DNA of 64,000 bases, taken from contig NZ_CP009928.1 in NCBI RefSeq assembly GCF_001021975.1, positions 992,001 through 1,056,000 on the forward strand, read 5' to 3'. This stretch comes from Chryseobacterium gallinarum. Lineage in GTDB: Bacteria > Bacteroidota > Bacteroidia > Flavobacteriales > Weeksellaceae. Shown here in pieces: positions 8,061-16,596 of the stretch; position 1 is the first letter of the stretch; every line of letters starts with the position of its first letter. Under the pieces are notes generated by a model that was not told the DNA's origin, did no database searches, and saw only the letters and a program-made list of their open reading frames with translations. A program made the translations under genes and the position numbers.

Positions 8061-11000
8061 TTAGAAAGAAGCTTTTAAGTTAATACCAAAAGATCTTTGA
8101 GATGGATATTGCCCCGCGATAGCAATACCTGCACCATTACCACTTGTATAAGATGTTTCCGGATCTGCATAATTTCTGTTTTCTTTCGCATATACAAAGA
8201 ATGGGTTTCTTGCAAAAAGTCCAATAGTAAGACTATTAACAAAAGTTGAAGACAATACCGATTTTGGCACATCATAAGACAATGCAATTTCTCTCACTTT
8301 GAAAGCTGTCGCATCCAAAATCATTGGTTCACCTAGTCTTTGTAAAGATTGTGAAGTAAAATAGTTAGCAGCACCAGCATAATCAGCGGTTCCGTTTACC
8401 GGAGTATTATTAGCAACATATTGTCCGTTTACAAGCTGAACTGAATTAGGAATTACATATCCCTGAGTCCTGTCAAAGCTTGCAGTCTCCTCTGTAAGAC
8501 CAGCAAACGTAAGAGTACTCTTAGCTAATGAAGCAAACTTTCCTCCTTTACGGTAATCCATAGTTCCTGAAAGTGTAAAGTTTTTAAACCTGATTGAAGT
8601 ATTGAAAGTCAGTGTATAGTCAGGAGTTACCCTACCCATATTACTCAAGGTATTATTTTGTAAAGGTACTCCATCAGCCCCAACAATTATTCTGCCTTGA
8701 TCATCTCTCTGGAAAGTTGTGGCTTTAAGAACTGGGAAATCCGATCCTTTAATTGCAAAAACCCCAAGTCCAACCGTTGTATATGGTACTGCAAGAGCTA
8801 CTTCATCTAACCCTTCAGGAAGTTCCAATACCTTAGATCTTGAACTTGCATAACCTGCTCTAAAGTTCCATGTGAAGTTCTGAGTTTTAAACGGAGTAAC
8901 TCCTAAATCAATCTCCAACCCTTTCATTCTAGTTTTTCCTACATTATCTTTCAATCTATTAATACCTGTTGTATTTGAGATACTAGCATTTGTAATAAGG
9001 TTTTTTGTATCCGATTGATAGAATGATCCTTCTAAAGTAATACGATCATTTAAGAATCCTAGTTGGATATTCAAATCTGATGTATACATAAATTCAGGCT
9101 GAATCGCTCTATTCGTCTGGTTAATGTTAATACCATATCCAAGCAACCCAGGAAAAGGATATCCTGCAGGAGCAATTCCCACATTAGATGTATCATATGG
9201 ATTGATCGCTGAAGTATTTCCTACTTTAGTGAAACTTGGTGCGATTTTTATATAATTAATAACATCATTTTTTAATCCGGCAAATGCTTTAGTAGGAATA
9301 AATGAAAGACCTACTGAATAGTAAGGATAAGATTTATTATGAATTTCTCCATTAAAATAAGTAGACAAAACAGAGCTTTGTTCAACTCTAAGGGTAGAGT
9401 TCAAGAATAAATAGTCTTTGTATGATAAATCTAAGTTCGCAAAACCTGCTACTGTTCTTTGTCTTGTTGTAGTATTGTCAAAACCTAAATTATCCAATAC
9501 GTTAGCTCCATTTGTATTCCCCGGCTGGATTGGATTTTTAACATTTCGGATATCATACCATCCCTGAGCAATCAATCCTGTTCCTCCCATTGCTCTTGCC
9601 GTTCTGTAACTATCCTGGATATTATTACCAATATTGAATTTTAAATTAATATCATCTGTAAGATCATAATTAAAGTTCAACATTAAATCTCCATAATAGC
9701 TACGTGTGCTCACTGTACGATTGATATAATATGAATCGTAATTGGCATTCTGGGAATAATCCTGGATTGTACCATCATCTAGGACAGTTCCTGTATTTGC
9801 ATATAATCTTGTGGCAATATAACCATCGTCATGATTATCTTGTCTTACATTGTTCAAAAACACATTTCCTGAATAGCTCAAGCTAATATTTTTATTGAAC
9901 TCATACTGCAATGACAAAATTCCAGATAGGTAATCATTAATTGTATTTTGTCTTGTATGCTGTATCTGGTAATACGGATTTTTTGTAAAAGCAGAAAGGA
10001 ATCCGTCGATACCTGAATTACTATATTTTCTAATATCATTCATGGCAGGCATTTGAATAATATCATTGTATAGTTCTGAACTTGTCTGATTAATGACTTT
10101 ACTGATATAATTTACAGTCCCGTCAATTCTTAATTTATCTAATTTTTTCCCAGCCTTAAGCAAGAAGCTATTTTGTACTAATTTGTCTTGATCAACAACG
10201 AAATTATTTTCTACTCTGTTGATTGACAAGGTAGCATAAGAGTCCGAACCCCCTGAGGTTACTGTTAGACCGTTCTGGAAAATAACACCATTTTTAAAGA
10301 ATTTCGAGAAATGATTTTTTACCGGTGAATATCTCTCATAGATAAATTGATTATTATCTTGTGGAAGACCAGAAGGAACCAATTGTCCTCCTATACGAGG
10401 GTCATTATAAGCCGGTCCCCATGAAGTATTTTCCCAAGGTACGTAATTAGTTCCACTATAATCTATGTCACCATCAGGGTACACTTGTTCTCCAGGCACT
10501 CCTTTTCCATATACTGTTTGGATTTTAGGAAACATAAAAGCCTGGGTCATTTCGATTGAAGAAGTAAGTGTGAATTGGATTTTTTCACTTTTCGTTCCTC
10601 TTTTAGTTGTAACAATAACAACTCCATTTACTCCTTGTTGACCATAAAGTGCGGCTCCTTGTAAACCTTTAATGACGTTTACATTTTCAATCATTTCAGG
10701 TGGAATTTGTGCTAAAATACTTGCACTAGAAATAACATTATCAATAACCACCAAAGCCTGGTTATTTCCAGAAATAGATTTATTCCCCCTGATAACAATT
10801 CTGCTCGAAGCACCTACACTATTATCTGTCTGTGAAATCTGTAATCCGGAAACCTTTCCTGTTAAAGCTTGTACTGCATTGGGAGATGAAGCTTGATTTA
10901 ACTCTTTTGTACCAACTACCTGTTGAGCATTGGTGATAGCATCAGCTTTCTTTTTTAGACCTAGTGCACCTGTAACCACAATTTCTTCAATGTTCTTTGT

Positions 11001-11090
11001 CTTTACTGTATCATTTCCCTGTTGGGCTTTTACAATAAAAAAGGGTGAAGAAAGTGCTACCATAAGTACACTTGCTGTTAGTTTCTTCAT
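8061..11090 (-). CDS. SusC/RagA-family TonB-dependent outer-membrane receptor
   Basis: 1009-residue receptor. A signal peptide (MKKLTASVLMVALSSPF... to VKAQQ) is followed by an EEIVVTGALGLKKK-type region leading to the plug, with motifs like VIRGNKSISGNNQALVVIDN and NVIKGLQGAALYGQQGVNG. The barrel ends with Phe (SFGINLKASF). No CarboxypepD_reg domain is present. It is more distant from the other two receptors than they are from each other, and its upstream region does not share their long homologous leader, although the promoter has the same layout. It forms an operon with the SusD-like gene ending at 6443. Confidence 0.95.
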   Translation of the reverse strand: MKKLTASVLMVALSSPFFIVKAQQGNDTVKTKNIEEIVVTGALGLKKKADAITNAQQVVGTKELNQASSPNAVQALTGKVSGLQISQTDNSVGASSRIVIRGNKSISGNNQALVVIDNVISSASILAQIPPEMIENVNVIKGLQGAALYGQQGVNGVVIVTTKRGTKSEKIQFTLTSSIEMTQAFMFPKIQTVYGKGVPGEQVYPDGDIDYSGTNYVPWENTSWGPAYNDPRIGGQLVPSGLPQDNNQFIYERYSPVKNHFSKFFKNGVIFQNGLTVTSGGSDSYATLSINRVENNFVVDQDKLVQNSFLLKAGKKLDKLRIDGTVNYISKVINQTSSELYNDIIQMPAMNDIRKYSNSGIDGFLSAFTKNPYYQIQHTRQNTINDYLSGILSLQYEFNKNISLSYSGNVFLNNVRQDNHDDGYIATRLYANTGTVLDDGTIQDYSQNANYDSYYINRTVSTRSYYGDLMLNFNYDLTDDINLKFNIGNNIQDSYRTARAMGGTGLIAQGWYDIRNVKNPIQPGNTNGANVLDNLGFDNTTTRQRTVAGFANLDLSYKDYLFLNSTLRVEQSSVLSTYFNGEIHNKSYPYYSVGLSFIPTKAFAGLKNDVINYIKIAPSFTKVGNTSAINPYDTSNVGIAPAGYPFPGLLGYGININQTNRAIQPEFMYTSDLNIQLGFLNDRITLEGSFYQSDTKNLITNASISNTTGINRLKDNVGKTRMKGLEIDLGVTPFKTQNFTWNFRAGYASSRSKVLELPEGLDEVALAVPYTTVGLGVFAIKGSDFPVLKATTFQRDDQGRIIVGADGVPLQNNTLSNMGRVTPDYTLTFNTSIRFKNFTLSGTMDYRKGGKFASLAKSTLTFAGLTEETASFDRTQGYVIPNSVQLVNGQYVANNTPVNGTADYAGAANYFTSQSLQRLGEPMILDATAFKVREIALSYDVPKSVLSSTFVNSLTIGLFARNPFFVYAKENRNYADPETSYTSGNGAGIAIAGQYPSQRSFGINLKASF

Positions 11091-11119
11091 GTTTAATTTT
11101 GATTATTTTTTATTGGGTA

Positions 11120-11151
11120 CAAATATGTGAAAGTTTCCCAAAATCACCAAG
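11120..11151 (-). promoter_or_regulatory. Candidate promoter of the third SusC gene
   Basis: Minus-strand CTTG (11148-11151), 20-base spacer, then CATATTTG (11120-11127), 30 bases before the ATG at 11090. The box overlaps TACAAATATGTG, a degenerate version of the palindrome at the other two SusC promoters. The rest of the 300-base spacer up to 11393 is AT-rich with no other feature I can support. Confidence 0.45.
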
Positions 11152-11362
11152 ATATTTGTTAAAATATTTAAATATGAAAATTTTAACCTAACAACAATTA
11201 CATTAAATTAATAATAACTGGAAAAAATCATGAATTTATTGAATAAAAACACAATAGTTAAAACCAACAATCATACAAGCATTTTTTACTTTAGCCATGC
11301 ATCATACATTATAATACAACAAAAAATCAAAATATAATAATTCTACTTTTTTTGAAATTTTA

Positions 11363-11370
11363 TACTTTTG
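11363..11370 (+). promoter_or_regulatory. Candidate -7 box for RNase HII gene
   Basis: TACTTTTG matches the TAnnTTTG -7 element and lies 23 bases before the ATG at 11394. No good -33 TTTG is found at 19-21 bases. It supports starting the gene at 11394, because the earlier in-frame TTG at 11352 is upstream of the box. Confidence 0.4.
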
Positions 11371-11393
11371 TAAGATACAGAAGAAATAATTTC

Positions 11394-11978
11394 ATGGAAT
11401 TAATAAAAAACTGGTCAAATCTTTACATTGAAGCAGGATGTGATGAAGTCGGAAGAGGCTGTTTAAGCGGACCTGTTGTCGCAGCGGCTGTTATTTTAGA
11501 TGATGGCTTTCAACAAAACCTGGTTAATGATTCAAAGAAATTAACATTCAAAACCAGAATGGAACTGGACAGTTATATCAAAGACAATGTAAAGAATTAT
11601 GCTATTGCAGAGCTTCCCCCGTCATTCATTGATGAACATAATATATTAAACGCCAGCATTCATGCCATGCACCGTGCTTTGGATCAATTAACAATAAAGC
11701 CTGAGCTTATACTGGTAGATGGCAATAAATTCCATCCTTACAACTATATCCCTCATCAATGCATTATTCAGGGAGATTCTAAGGTACTATCCATTGCTGC
11801 CGCCTCTATCCTTGCCAAAAACTACAGAGATACATTAATGATTAAACTTCATGAAGAACATCCTGAATATGGCTGGGATACCAATTTCGGATATGCAACC
11901 AAAAAGCATCAGGAAGCTCTTATAAAATATGGTCCTACAAGGTACCACAGACAGTCATTCAGACTAAAGTATGATTAA
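11394..11978 (+). CDS. rnhB: Ribonuclease HII
   Basis: 194-residue endonuclease that cuts the RNA strand of RNA-DNA hybrids and removes misincorporated ribonucleotides. The N-terminal motif AGCDEVGRGCLSGPVVAAAV carries the first catalytic Asp-Glu pair. Further family motifs are NDSKKLT, LILVDGNK (catalytic Asp), SKVLSIAAASILAK, and the C-terminal GWDTNFGYATKKH. The ATG at 11394 is preferred over the TTG at 11352: the upstream 14 residues are not part of the family and the start follows a -7 box. Length is normal for RNase HII. It is monocistronic and convergent with yidC, sharing a bidirectional terminator. Confidence 0.95.
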   Translation: MELIKNWSNLYIEAGCDEVGRGCLSGPVVAAAVILDDGFQQNLVNDSKKLTFKTRMELDSYIKDNVKNYAIAELPPSFIDEHNILNASIHAMHRALDQLTIKPELILVDGNKFHPYNYIPHQCIIQGDSKVLSIAAASILAKNYRDTLMIKLHEEHPEYGWDTNFGYATKKHQEALIKYGPTRYHRQSFRLKYD

Positions 11979-12029
11979 AATTCTAATTTAAATTAATAAA
12001 AACAGTATATAAAAATTTATATCAATAAA

Positions 12030-12064
12030 AAAAGAGAAGCAATTTATTCTATTGCTTCTCTTTT
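12030..12064. terminator. Bidirectional terminator between rnhB and yidC
   Basis: Perfect 14-base stem AAAAGAGAAGCAAT / ATTGCTTCTCTTTT with a 7-base loop. A-rich and T-rich flanks give a U run in both directions, so it can serve both convergent genes. Confidence 0.9.
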
Positions 12065-12079
12065 AGGTATATCAAGAAA

Positions 12080-13879
12080 TTACTTCTTTCTGTTTCTCAT
12101 TTGTTCCTGAGCTTTTTGCTGCTCCTGTGCTTTTTCCATCATCTCTCTCATTCTCTTCTGGAACTTGCCTTCTGCTTTTGGCTTTTCTTTATTAGCCTGG
12201 ATCTGTGCATGGATTTTCTTCTCATCCAGGATCCAATATTTAATAACAAGGATAATTAAAATATTAATCGCATTGGATACAAAATAATACCAGGAAAGAC
12301 CAGATGCTGAAGTATTCAGGAAGAACAGGAATGTAATTGGGAAAATATACATCAAGACCTTCATATTTGGCATTCCTTCCTGTTGCGGTTGCTGCATATT
12401 CCCTGAAGTCATCACGGTATAAATTAAGATAACAACAGTACATGCCAATGCAAAAATACTCAAGTGGTCTCCTAAAAACGGAATTTTAAATGGTAACTTG
12501 ATCAAGTCGTCATAAGCTGTCAAATCTTTGGCAAACCAGAATCCCTTTCCTCTTAAATCTATAAAGTTCGGGAAGAACCGGAACAACGCATAGAAAATAG
12601 GAATCTGGACCAATGCCGGTAAACAACCCGCCATCTGGTTAACTCCGGCTTTCCTGTAAACCTCCATCGTAGCCTGCTGTTTTTTCATCGGATCCGCATC
12701 TTTGAATTTGGCATTCACCTCATCAATCTCAGGACGGATCACTTTCATCATGGCACTTAGCTTATGCTGCTTGTACATGATTGGTGATAAGATCAGCTTT
12801 ACAATAATGGTTAGTAAGAAAATAGCCCATCCGGCTGTTAATCCCCATGATGCAATAAAATTATACATAGGAATAAAGAACCAGCGGTTCATAGCTCCGA
12901 TGAACGACCAACCCAGAGGAAGAATCTCATCAAAGTTTTTATCATAAGATTTCAGCAAAGGAAGATCCAATGGCATAAAATACCATGTAAAATCCTGATT
13001 CAGCTCACTTCCCGTCATCTGAACGAATCCTTCATAACTGAATTTTTTCAGGTATTCTCCTTCTTCAACGTTTTCCTGATTTCCTTTACTTTGAGTAAAA
13101 CCATTTTTCGCCTCAATCACAGAAGAGAAAAACTGCTGTTTCACACCAATCCAGTTAAGCGTTTCTTTTTCCTCATCCATAGTAGTTCTTCCGTCATAAT
13201 CATAATCTTTATAATTATTGAAGGCATATGAGAATTCTGAGTGAGACTGTTCCTGAGCCCTTCCTTTTTCTAAATTTCTTACATTATAATCCCAGATAAA
13301 ATCGGCTTTGTTGTCTGCCGTAATATTAGCCAGCCCCTGAGTTCTTACTTTAAAATCCAAGGTATATTTCGGAAGTAAGGTGTAAATAAACTGGATAACC
13401 GCTCCGTTATAATCAGCCGTTAAGGTTACAGCATTTCCGTTTACTGACGGTGAAAAAACTAAATCTTTGGTATTAATAACCTTACCTGTTTTGTCTTTAA
13501 ACTGGAAACCGTAATTAGAGTTATTTTTATTGATCAGATAAAGTGGCTGGTCCGCATTATCTGTTTTATGGTTATATGCTTTATACTTTAAAAGTTCTAC
13601 TTTAGAAAGTTGTCCTCCCAAACTGGAAAATTCCAATTTCAATTCATTATTCCCTAAATTGGCTGTCTGAATAGCATTAGGAGTTACATTTGGATTGATA
13701 TTGCTTGCCTGAGTTTGTTTTACGGCACTTTTTACCTGTTCAGTTTTCTGCTGCTGAGCTTTTAACTGCTCTTCTTTTGCCTGTTTGTTCTGGAAATAGA
13801 ACATAAAACCAAAGAGAACCAGGCATAAAACCGCGAAACTAATCATTTGCTTCTTATCGATTCCGTTGTTTTGTTGCAT
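12080..13879 (-). CDS. yidC: Membrane protein insertase YidC
   Basis: 599-residue inner-membrane insertase that works alone or with SecYEG to insert membrane proteins. It starts with one N-terminal transmembrane helix (around residues 13-28), then a Gln/Lys-rich linker and a periplasmic beta-sandwich domain (about 60-330). The conserved core then has several hydrophobic helices, including GWAIFLLTIIVKLILSPIMY, and the QMAGCLPALVQIPIFYALF segment. The C-terminus is long, basic and Gln-rich (EQQKAQEQMRNRKK), suited to ribosome contact. The start follows the MQQNNGIDKKQM motif common in flavobacteria. It lies downstream of pyrG on the same strand, but a hairpin and 178 bases separate them. Confidence 0.97.
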   Translation of the reverse strand: MQQNNGIDKKQMISFAVLCLVLFGFMFYFQNKQAKEEQLKAQQQKTEQVKSAVKQTQASNINPNVTPNAIQTANLGNNELKLEFSSLGGQLSKVELLKYKAYNHKTDNADQPLYLINKNNSNYGFQFKDKTGKVINTKDLVFSPSVNGNAVTLTADYNGAVIQFIYTLLPKYTLDFKVRTQGLANITADNKADFIWDYNVRNLEKGRAQEQSHSEFSYAFNNYKDYDYDGRTTMDEEKETLNWIGVKQQFFSSVIEAKNGFTQSKGNQENVEEGEYLKKFSYEGFVQMTGSELNQDFTWYFMPLDLPLLKSYDKNFDEILPLGWSFIGAMNRWFFIPMYNFIASWGLTAGWAIFLLTIIVKLILSPIMYKQHKLSAMMKVIRPEIDEVNAKFKDADPMKKQQATMEVYRKAGVNQMAGCLPALVQIPIFYALFRFFPNFIDLRGKGFWFAKDLTAYDDLIKLPFKIPFLGDHLSIFALACTVVILIYTVMTSGNMQQPQQEGMPNMKVLMYIFPITFLFFLNTSASGLSWYYFVSNAINILIILVIKYWILDEKKIHAQIQANKEKPKAEGKFQKRMREMMEKAQEQQKAQEQMRNRKK

Positions 13880-13910
13880 TTTATTTTATATTAAAATTTT
13901 AAACTTAGGA

Positions 13911-13927
13911 TGTACAATACATGTACA
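13911..13927. promoter_or_regulatory. Paired TGTACA palindromes upstream of yidC
   Basis: TGTACA (13911-13916) and TGTACA (13922-13927) separated by five bases make an operator-like dyad 32-48 bases before the yidC ATG. A TATTTTTG -7-like box lies further upstream at about 13946-13953, so the dyad would be in the transcribed leader. Function unknown. Confidence 0.3.
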
Positions 13928-13995
13928 TAATTTTGAGCTGACAAAAATACTGTTTTTTTATCAAAACTCTATGCTTTACTATATTACTATATAAT

Positions 13996-14027
13996 AAACT
14001 CAAGCTGAGAATAATCAGCCTGAGTTT
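13996..14027 (-). terminator. Probable terminator after pyrG
   Basis: 13-base stem with one mismatch (AAACTCAAGCTGA / TCAGCCTGAGTTT) and a 6-base loop, about 30 bases past the CTP synthase stop. The tract that follows on the minus strand (TTTATTATAT) is only moderately T-rich, so termination strength is uncertain. Confidence 0.6.
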
Positions 14028-14057
14028 ATGTTTAGACGCTTATGATAAAAATTTACC

Positions 14058-15665
14058 TTATTTCTTTTCGCAAGCCTTAATAAAAGCTCTGAATAAAGGA
14101 TGCGGTGTTGCTACTGTACTTTTATATTCCGGGTGATACTGAACACCCACATAGAATGGATGGCCGGGAAGCTCAAGTGCTTCTACCAATCCTGTTTCAG
14201 GGTTTGTACCCGTAGCCAGAAAACCGTTCTTTTCAAATTCCTGCAGGTAGTCACTATTGAATTCATAACGGTGACGGTGTCTTTCAGAAATATTTTTGCT
14301 TCCATAAATTTCGGATAATCTGGATCCGTTTTTCAGCGCACATTTCCAGGCTCCAAGACGCATTGTTCCTCCTTTATCTATTACATTTTTCTGCTCTTCC
14401 ATTAATGAAATAACAGGATCCGGAGTAGCCGTATCAAATTCCATGGAATTGGCTTTGGTATGTCCTAAAACATTTCTCGCAAACTCAATAGTCATGATCT
14501 GCATTCCCAAACAGATTCCCAGCATCGGGATCTTGTTTTCCCTTGCATATTTTGCCGTCAGGACCTTTCCTTCTATTCCTCGGTCTCCGAATCCCGGGGC
14601 AACAAGGATACCATTCACTCCTTTGAGCGTATCTTTAATATTCTCTTCCGTAATATCTCCGCTGTACACCCATCTTACCTTCACCTCGGTTTCAAGATCT
14701 GCCCCTGCATGTTTGAAAGCCTCAGCAATAGAAATATAGGAATCCTGAAGGGAAACATATTTTCCAACAAGAGCTATTTCAACAGTTTTCTTTGGATTCT
14801 GGAATTTTTTAAGGAAACTTTTCCAATCTTTCAGATCAGCATCTTTATCACTTTTCAGGTCCAGTTCCTTCAGTACTACATCATCGAAGTTTTGCTTCTG
14901 AAGATACATTGGCACTTCATAGATGGTTTCCATATCTTTACATTCAATAACGTTTTCCAAAGGAACGTTACAGAATTGAGCCAGTTTTGCTCTCTGATCT
15001 TTAGGAATTTTATGCTCTGTTCTGCAGACCAATACATCCGCCATAATTCCGCTCTCCATCAATTGGCGAACTGAATGTTGCGATGGTTTTGTTTTTAATT
15101 CCCCGCTTGAAGCCAGATAAGGCAACAAAGTCAGGTGAATAACCATAGAATTTTTCTCTCCCAGTTCCCATTTTAACTGGCGGACAGTTTCAATGTAGGG
15201 TAAAGATTCAATATCCCCTACCGTTCCTCCGATCTCGGTAATAATGATATCGTAGTTTTGTTTTGAAAGGATTTTAATTCTACGTTTGATTTCGTTGGTG
15301 ATATGAGGAATTACCTGCACTGTTTTCCCTAAAAAATCTCCTTTTCTTTCTTTTTCAATAACAGTCTGGTAAATTTTTCCTGTAGTAACGTTGTTGTTTT
15401 GGGAAGTGGGAGCATCAAGGTAACGCTCGTAGTGACCTAAATCCAGATCCGTCTCCGCACCATCTTCAGTCACATAGCATTCTCCATGCTCATAAGGATT
15501 CAAAGTTCCCGGGTCAATATTGATATAAGGATCAAGTTTTTGGATCGTTACGTTAAAACCGCGTGATTTTAGCAATAGTCCCAGAGAAGCAGAAACGATT
15601 CCTTTTCCCAAAGATGAAGTTACACCTCCTGTCACAAAGATGTATTTTGTATTCTTTTTACTCAT
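14058..15665 (-). CDS. pyrG: CTP synthase (glutamine-hydrolysing)
   Basis: 535 residues. Makes CTP from UTP, ATP and glutamine in pyrimidine biosynthesis. The synthetase half begins TKYIFVTGGVTSSLGKGI (P-loop) and includes KLDPYINIDPGTLNPYEHGE and EIGGTVGDIESLP. The C-terminal class I glutaminase half has the nucleophile motif GICLGMQ and the late HPEYKS segment of the His/Glu pair. I use the ATG at 15665 (MSKKNTKYIF); an earlier in-frame ATG would add 13 residues but lies upstream of the promoter -7 box. Length is standard. Confidence 0.97.
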   Translation of the reverse strand: MSKKNTKYIFVTGGVTSSLGKGIVSASLGLLLKSRGFNVTIQKLDPYINIDPGTLNPYEHGECYVTEDGAETDLDLGHYERYLDAPTSQNNNVTTGKIYQTVIEKERKGDFLGKTVQVIPHITNEIKRRIKILSKQNYDIIITEIGGTVGDIESLPYIETVRQLKWELGEKNSMVIHLTLLPYLASSGELKTKPSQHSVRQLMESGIMADVLVCRTEHKIPKDQRAKLAQFCNVPLENVIECKDMETIYEVPMYLQKQNFDDVVLKELDLKSDKDADLKDWKSFLKKFQNPKKTVEIALVGKYVSLQDSYISIAEAFKHAGADLETEVKVRWVYSGDITEENIKDTLKGVNGILVAPGFGDRGIEGKVLTAKYARENKIPMLGICLGMQIMTIEFARNVLGHTKANSMEFDTATPDPVISLMEEQKNVIDKGGTMRLGAWKCALKNGSRLSEIYGSKNISERHRHRYEFNSDYLQEFEKNGFLATGTNPETGLVEALELPGHPFYVGVQYHPEYKSTVATPHPLFRAFIKACEKK

Positions 15666-15680
15666 TAGATTAGGTTTGTG

Positions 15681-15711
15681 CAAAGTTAGGGGAAAAAGAA
15701 ACACAAAGCAA
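15681..15711 (-). promoter_or_regulatory. pyrG promoter (TTG-N20-TAACTTTG)
   Basis: On the minus strand TTG (15709-15711), a 20-base spacer and a perfect TAnnTTTG box TAACTTTG (15681-15688). The box ends 15 bases before the ATG at 15665, giving a very short leader and fixing the translation start. I see no CTP-sensing attenuator. Confidence 0.65.
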
Positions 15712-15832
15712 TTTTTTAAATTTCTAAAATAGTTAAATTCCCTTCAAACAACTATAAAACCTGATGAAAAAAGTTATAAATAAGCAGTGAGAATCTCCTT
15801 TGTTCAGATGACATTTTCCATTTAATCTCATT

Positions 15833-15871
15833 AAAAAAGGTTTTCCATATATCTGAAAAACCTTTTTTTAT
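15833..15871 (-). terminator. Terminator after YceI-family gene
   Basis: AAAAAAGGTTTT / AAAACCTTTTTT stem with a short loop, A-rich before and T-rich after, 15 bases past the stop of the gene ending at 15886. On the plus strand it also ends in T7. Confidence 0.8.
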
Positions 15872-15885
15872 TATTGATCCGTTAA

Positions 15886-16455
15886 TTATTGCTTTTGCAG
15901 CTCAAAATATAAATTGACATCCACATCCTTCCCTACACCTGCTCCCGTCGGATCATATTTTATTCCGTAGTCCAAACGGTTAATCGTGAACTTAGTCTGA
16001 AAGCCCATTACTTCTTTCCCCTTCTGATTTTTTGCAATTCCTCCGAATGTCACCGGGACACTTATTTCTTTGGCTACATCTTTAATTTTTAAAGTTCCTT
16101 TCAAAATGTAATTATTGTTTTTATCTTTTGAAATAGAAGCACTCTTGAATGACATATCAGAATATTGCGCAACATCAAAAAAATCAGCGCTTAAAAGATG
16201 CTTGTCCCTCATGTCCACTCCTGTGTTGATAGACCCTACCGCCACGCCAAATTCAAAGTCTGCGTTATCCAGATTCTTCTCCTGGGTAGTTACTTTTCCG
16301 TAAAACTTATCAAATCTTCCCTGCACAAAACTAATTCCCATGTGTTTAATATTGAAATTAACGGAAGAATGCATAGGATCAACTTCCCAGGTAGTTTGTG
16401 CAAAAGTCATACTGCTTAAAAATGCAAATATGAAAGATAAAAGTACTTTTTTCAT
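15886..16455 (-). CDS. YceI-family periplasmic lipid-binding-like protein
   Basis: 189 residues with a signal peptide (MKKVLLSFIFAFLSSMTFAQ). The mature part is a lipocalin-like barrel of the YceI family: TTWEVDPMHSSVNFNIKHMG at the start, the VAVGSINTGVDMRDKHLLSADFF core (two adjacent motifs), and a late NRLDYGIKYDPTGAGVGKDV segment. Family members bind isoprenoids or other amphiphilic molecules; the ligand here cannot be told. Monocistronic: divergent from radA, with its own -7 box and terminator. Confidence 0.92.
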   Translation of the reverse strand: MKKVLLSFIFAFLSSMTFAQTTWEVDPMHSSVNFNIKHMGISFVQGRFDKFYGKVTTQEKNLDNADFEFGVAVGSINTGVDMRDKHLLSADFFDVAQYSDMSFKSASISKDKNNNYILKGTLKIKDVAKEISVPVTFGGIAKNQKGKEVMGFQTKFTINRLDYGIKYDPTGAGVGKDVDVNLYFELQKQ

Positions 16456-16489
16456 TGTTATGATATTTTACATTATTATTTTAATTAAA

Positions 16490-16497
16490 CAAAGCTA
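16490..16497 (-). promoter_or_regulatory. Candidate -7 box of the YceI-family gene
   Basis: TAGCTTTG on the minus strand matches TAnnTTTG, 34 bases before the ATG. No clear -33 element. Confidence 0.4.
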
Positions 16498-16561
16498 AGA
16501 TATAAAAGAATTTCCTAGCATCTTCTATGTTAGCATTTTAATATTTAATCCATTAAAAACG

Positions 16562-16592
16562 TTCGGAAAAAAATTCATTTTTTATAACTTCG
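16562..16592 (+). promoter_or_regulatory. radA promoter with near-leaderless transcript (TTCG-N19-TAACTTCG)
   Basis: TTCG (16562-16565), a 19-base spacer and TAACTTCG (16585-16592) copy the Bacteroidota layout with the same T-to-C change in both boxes. Only four bases separate the -7 box from the ATG, so transcription would start at or next to the start codon. Confidence 0.5.
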
Positions 16593-16596
16593 CAGT

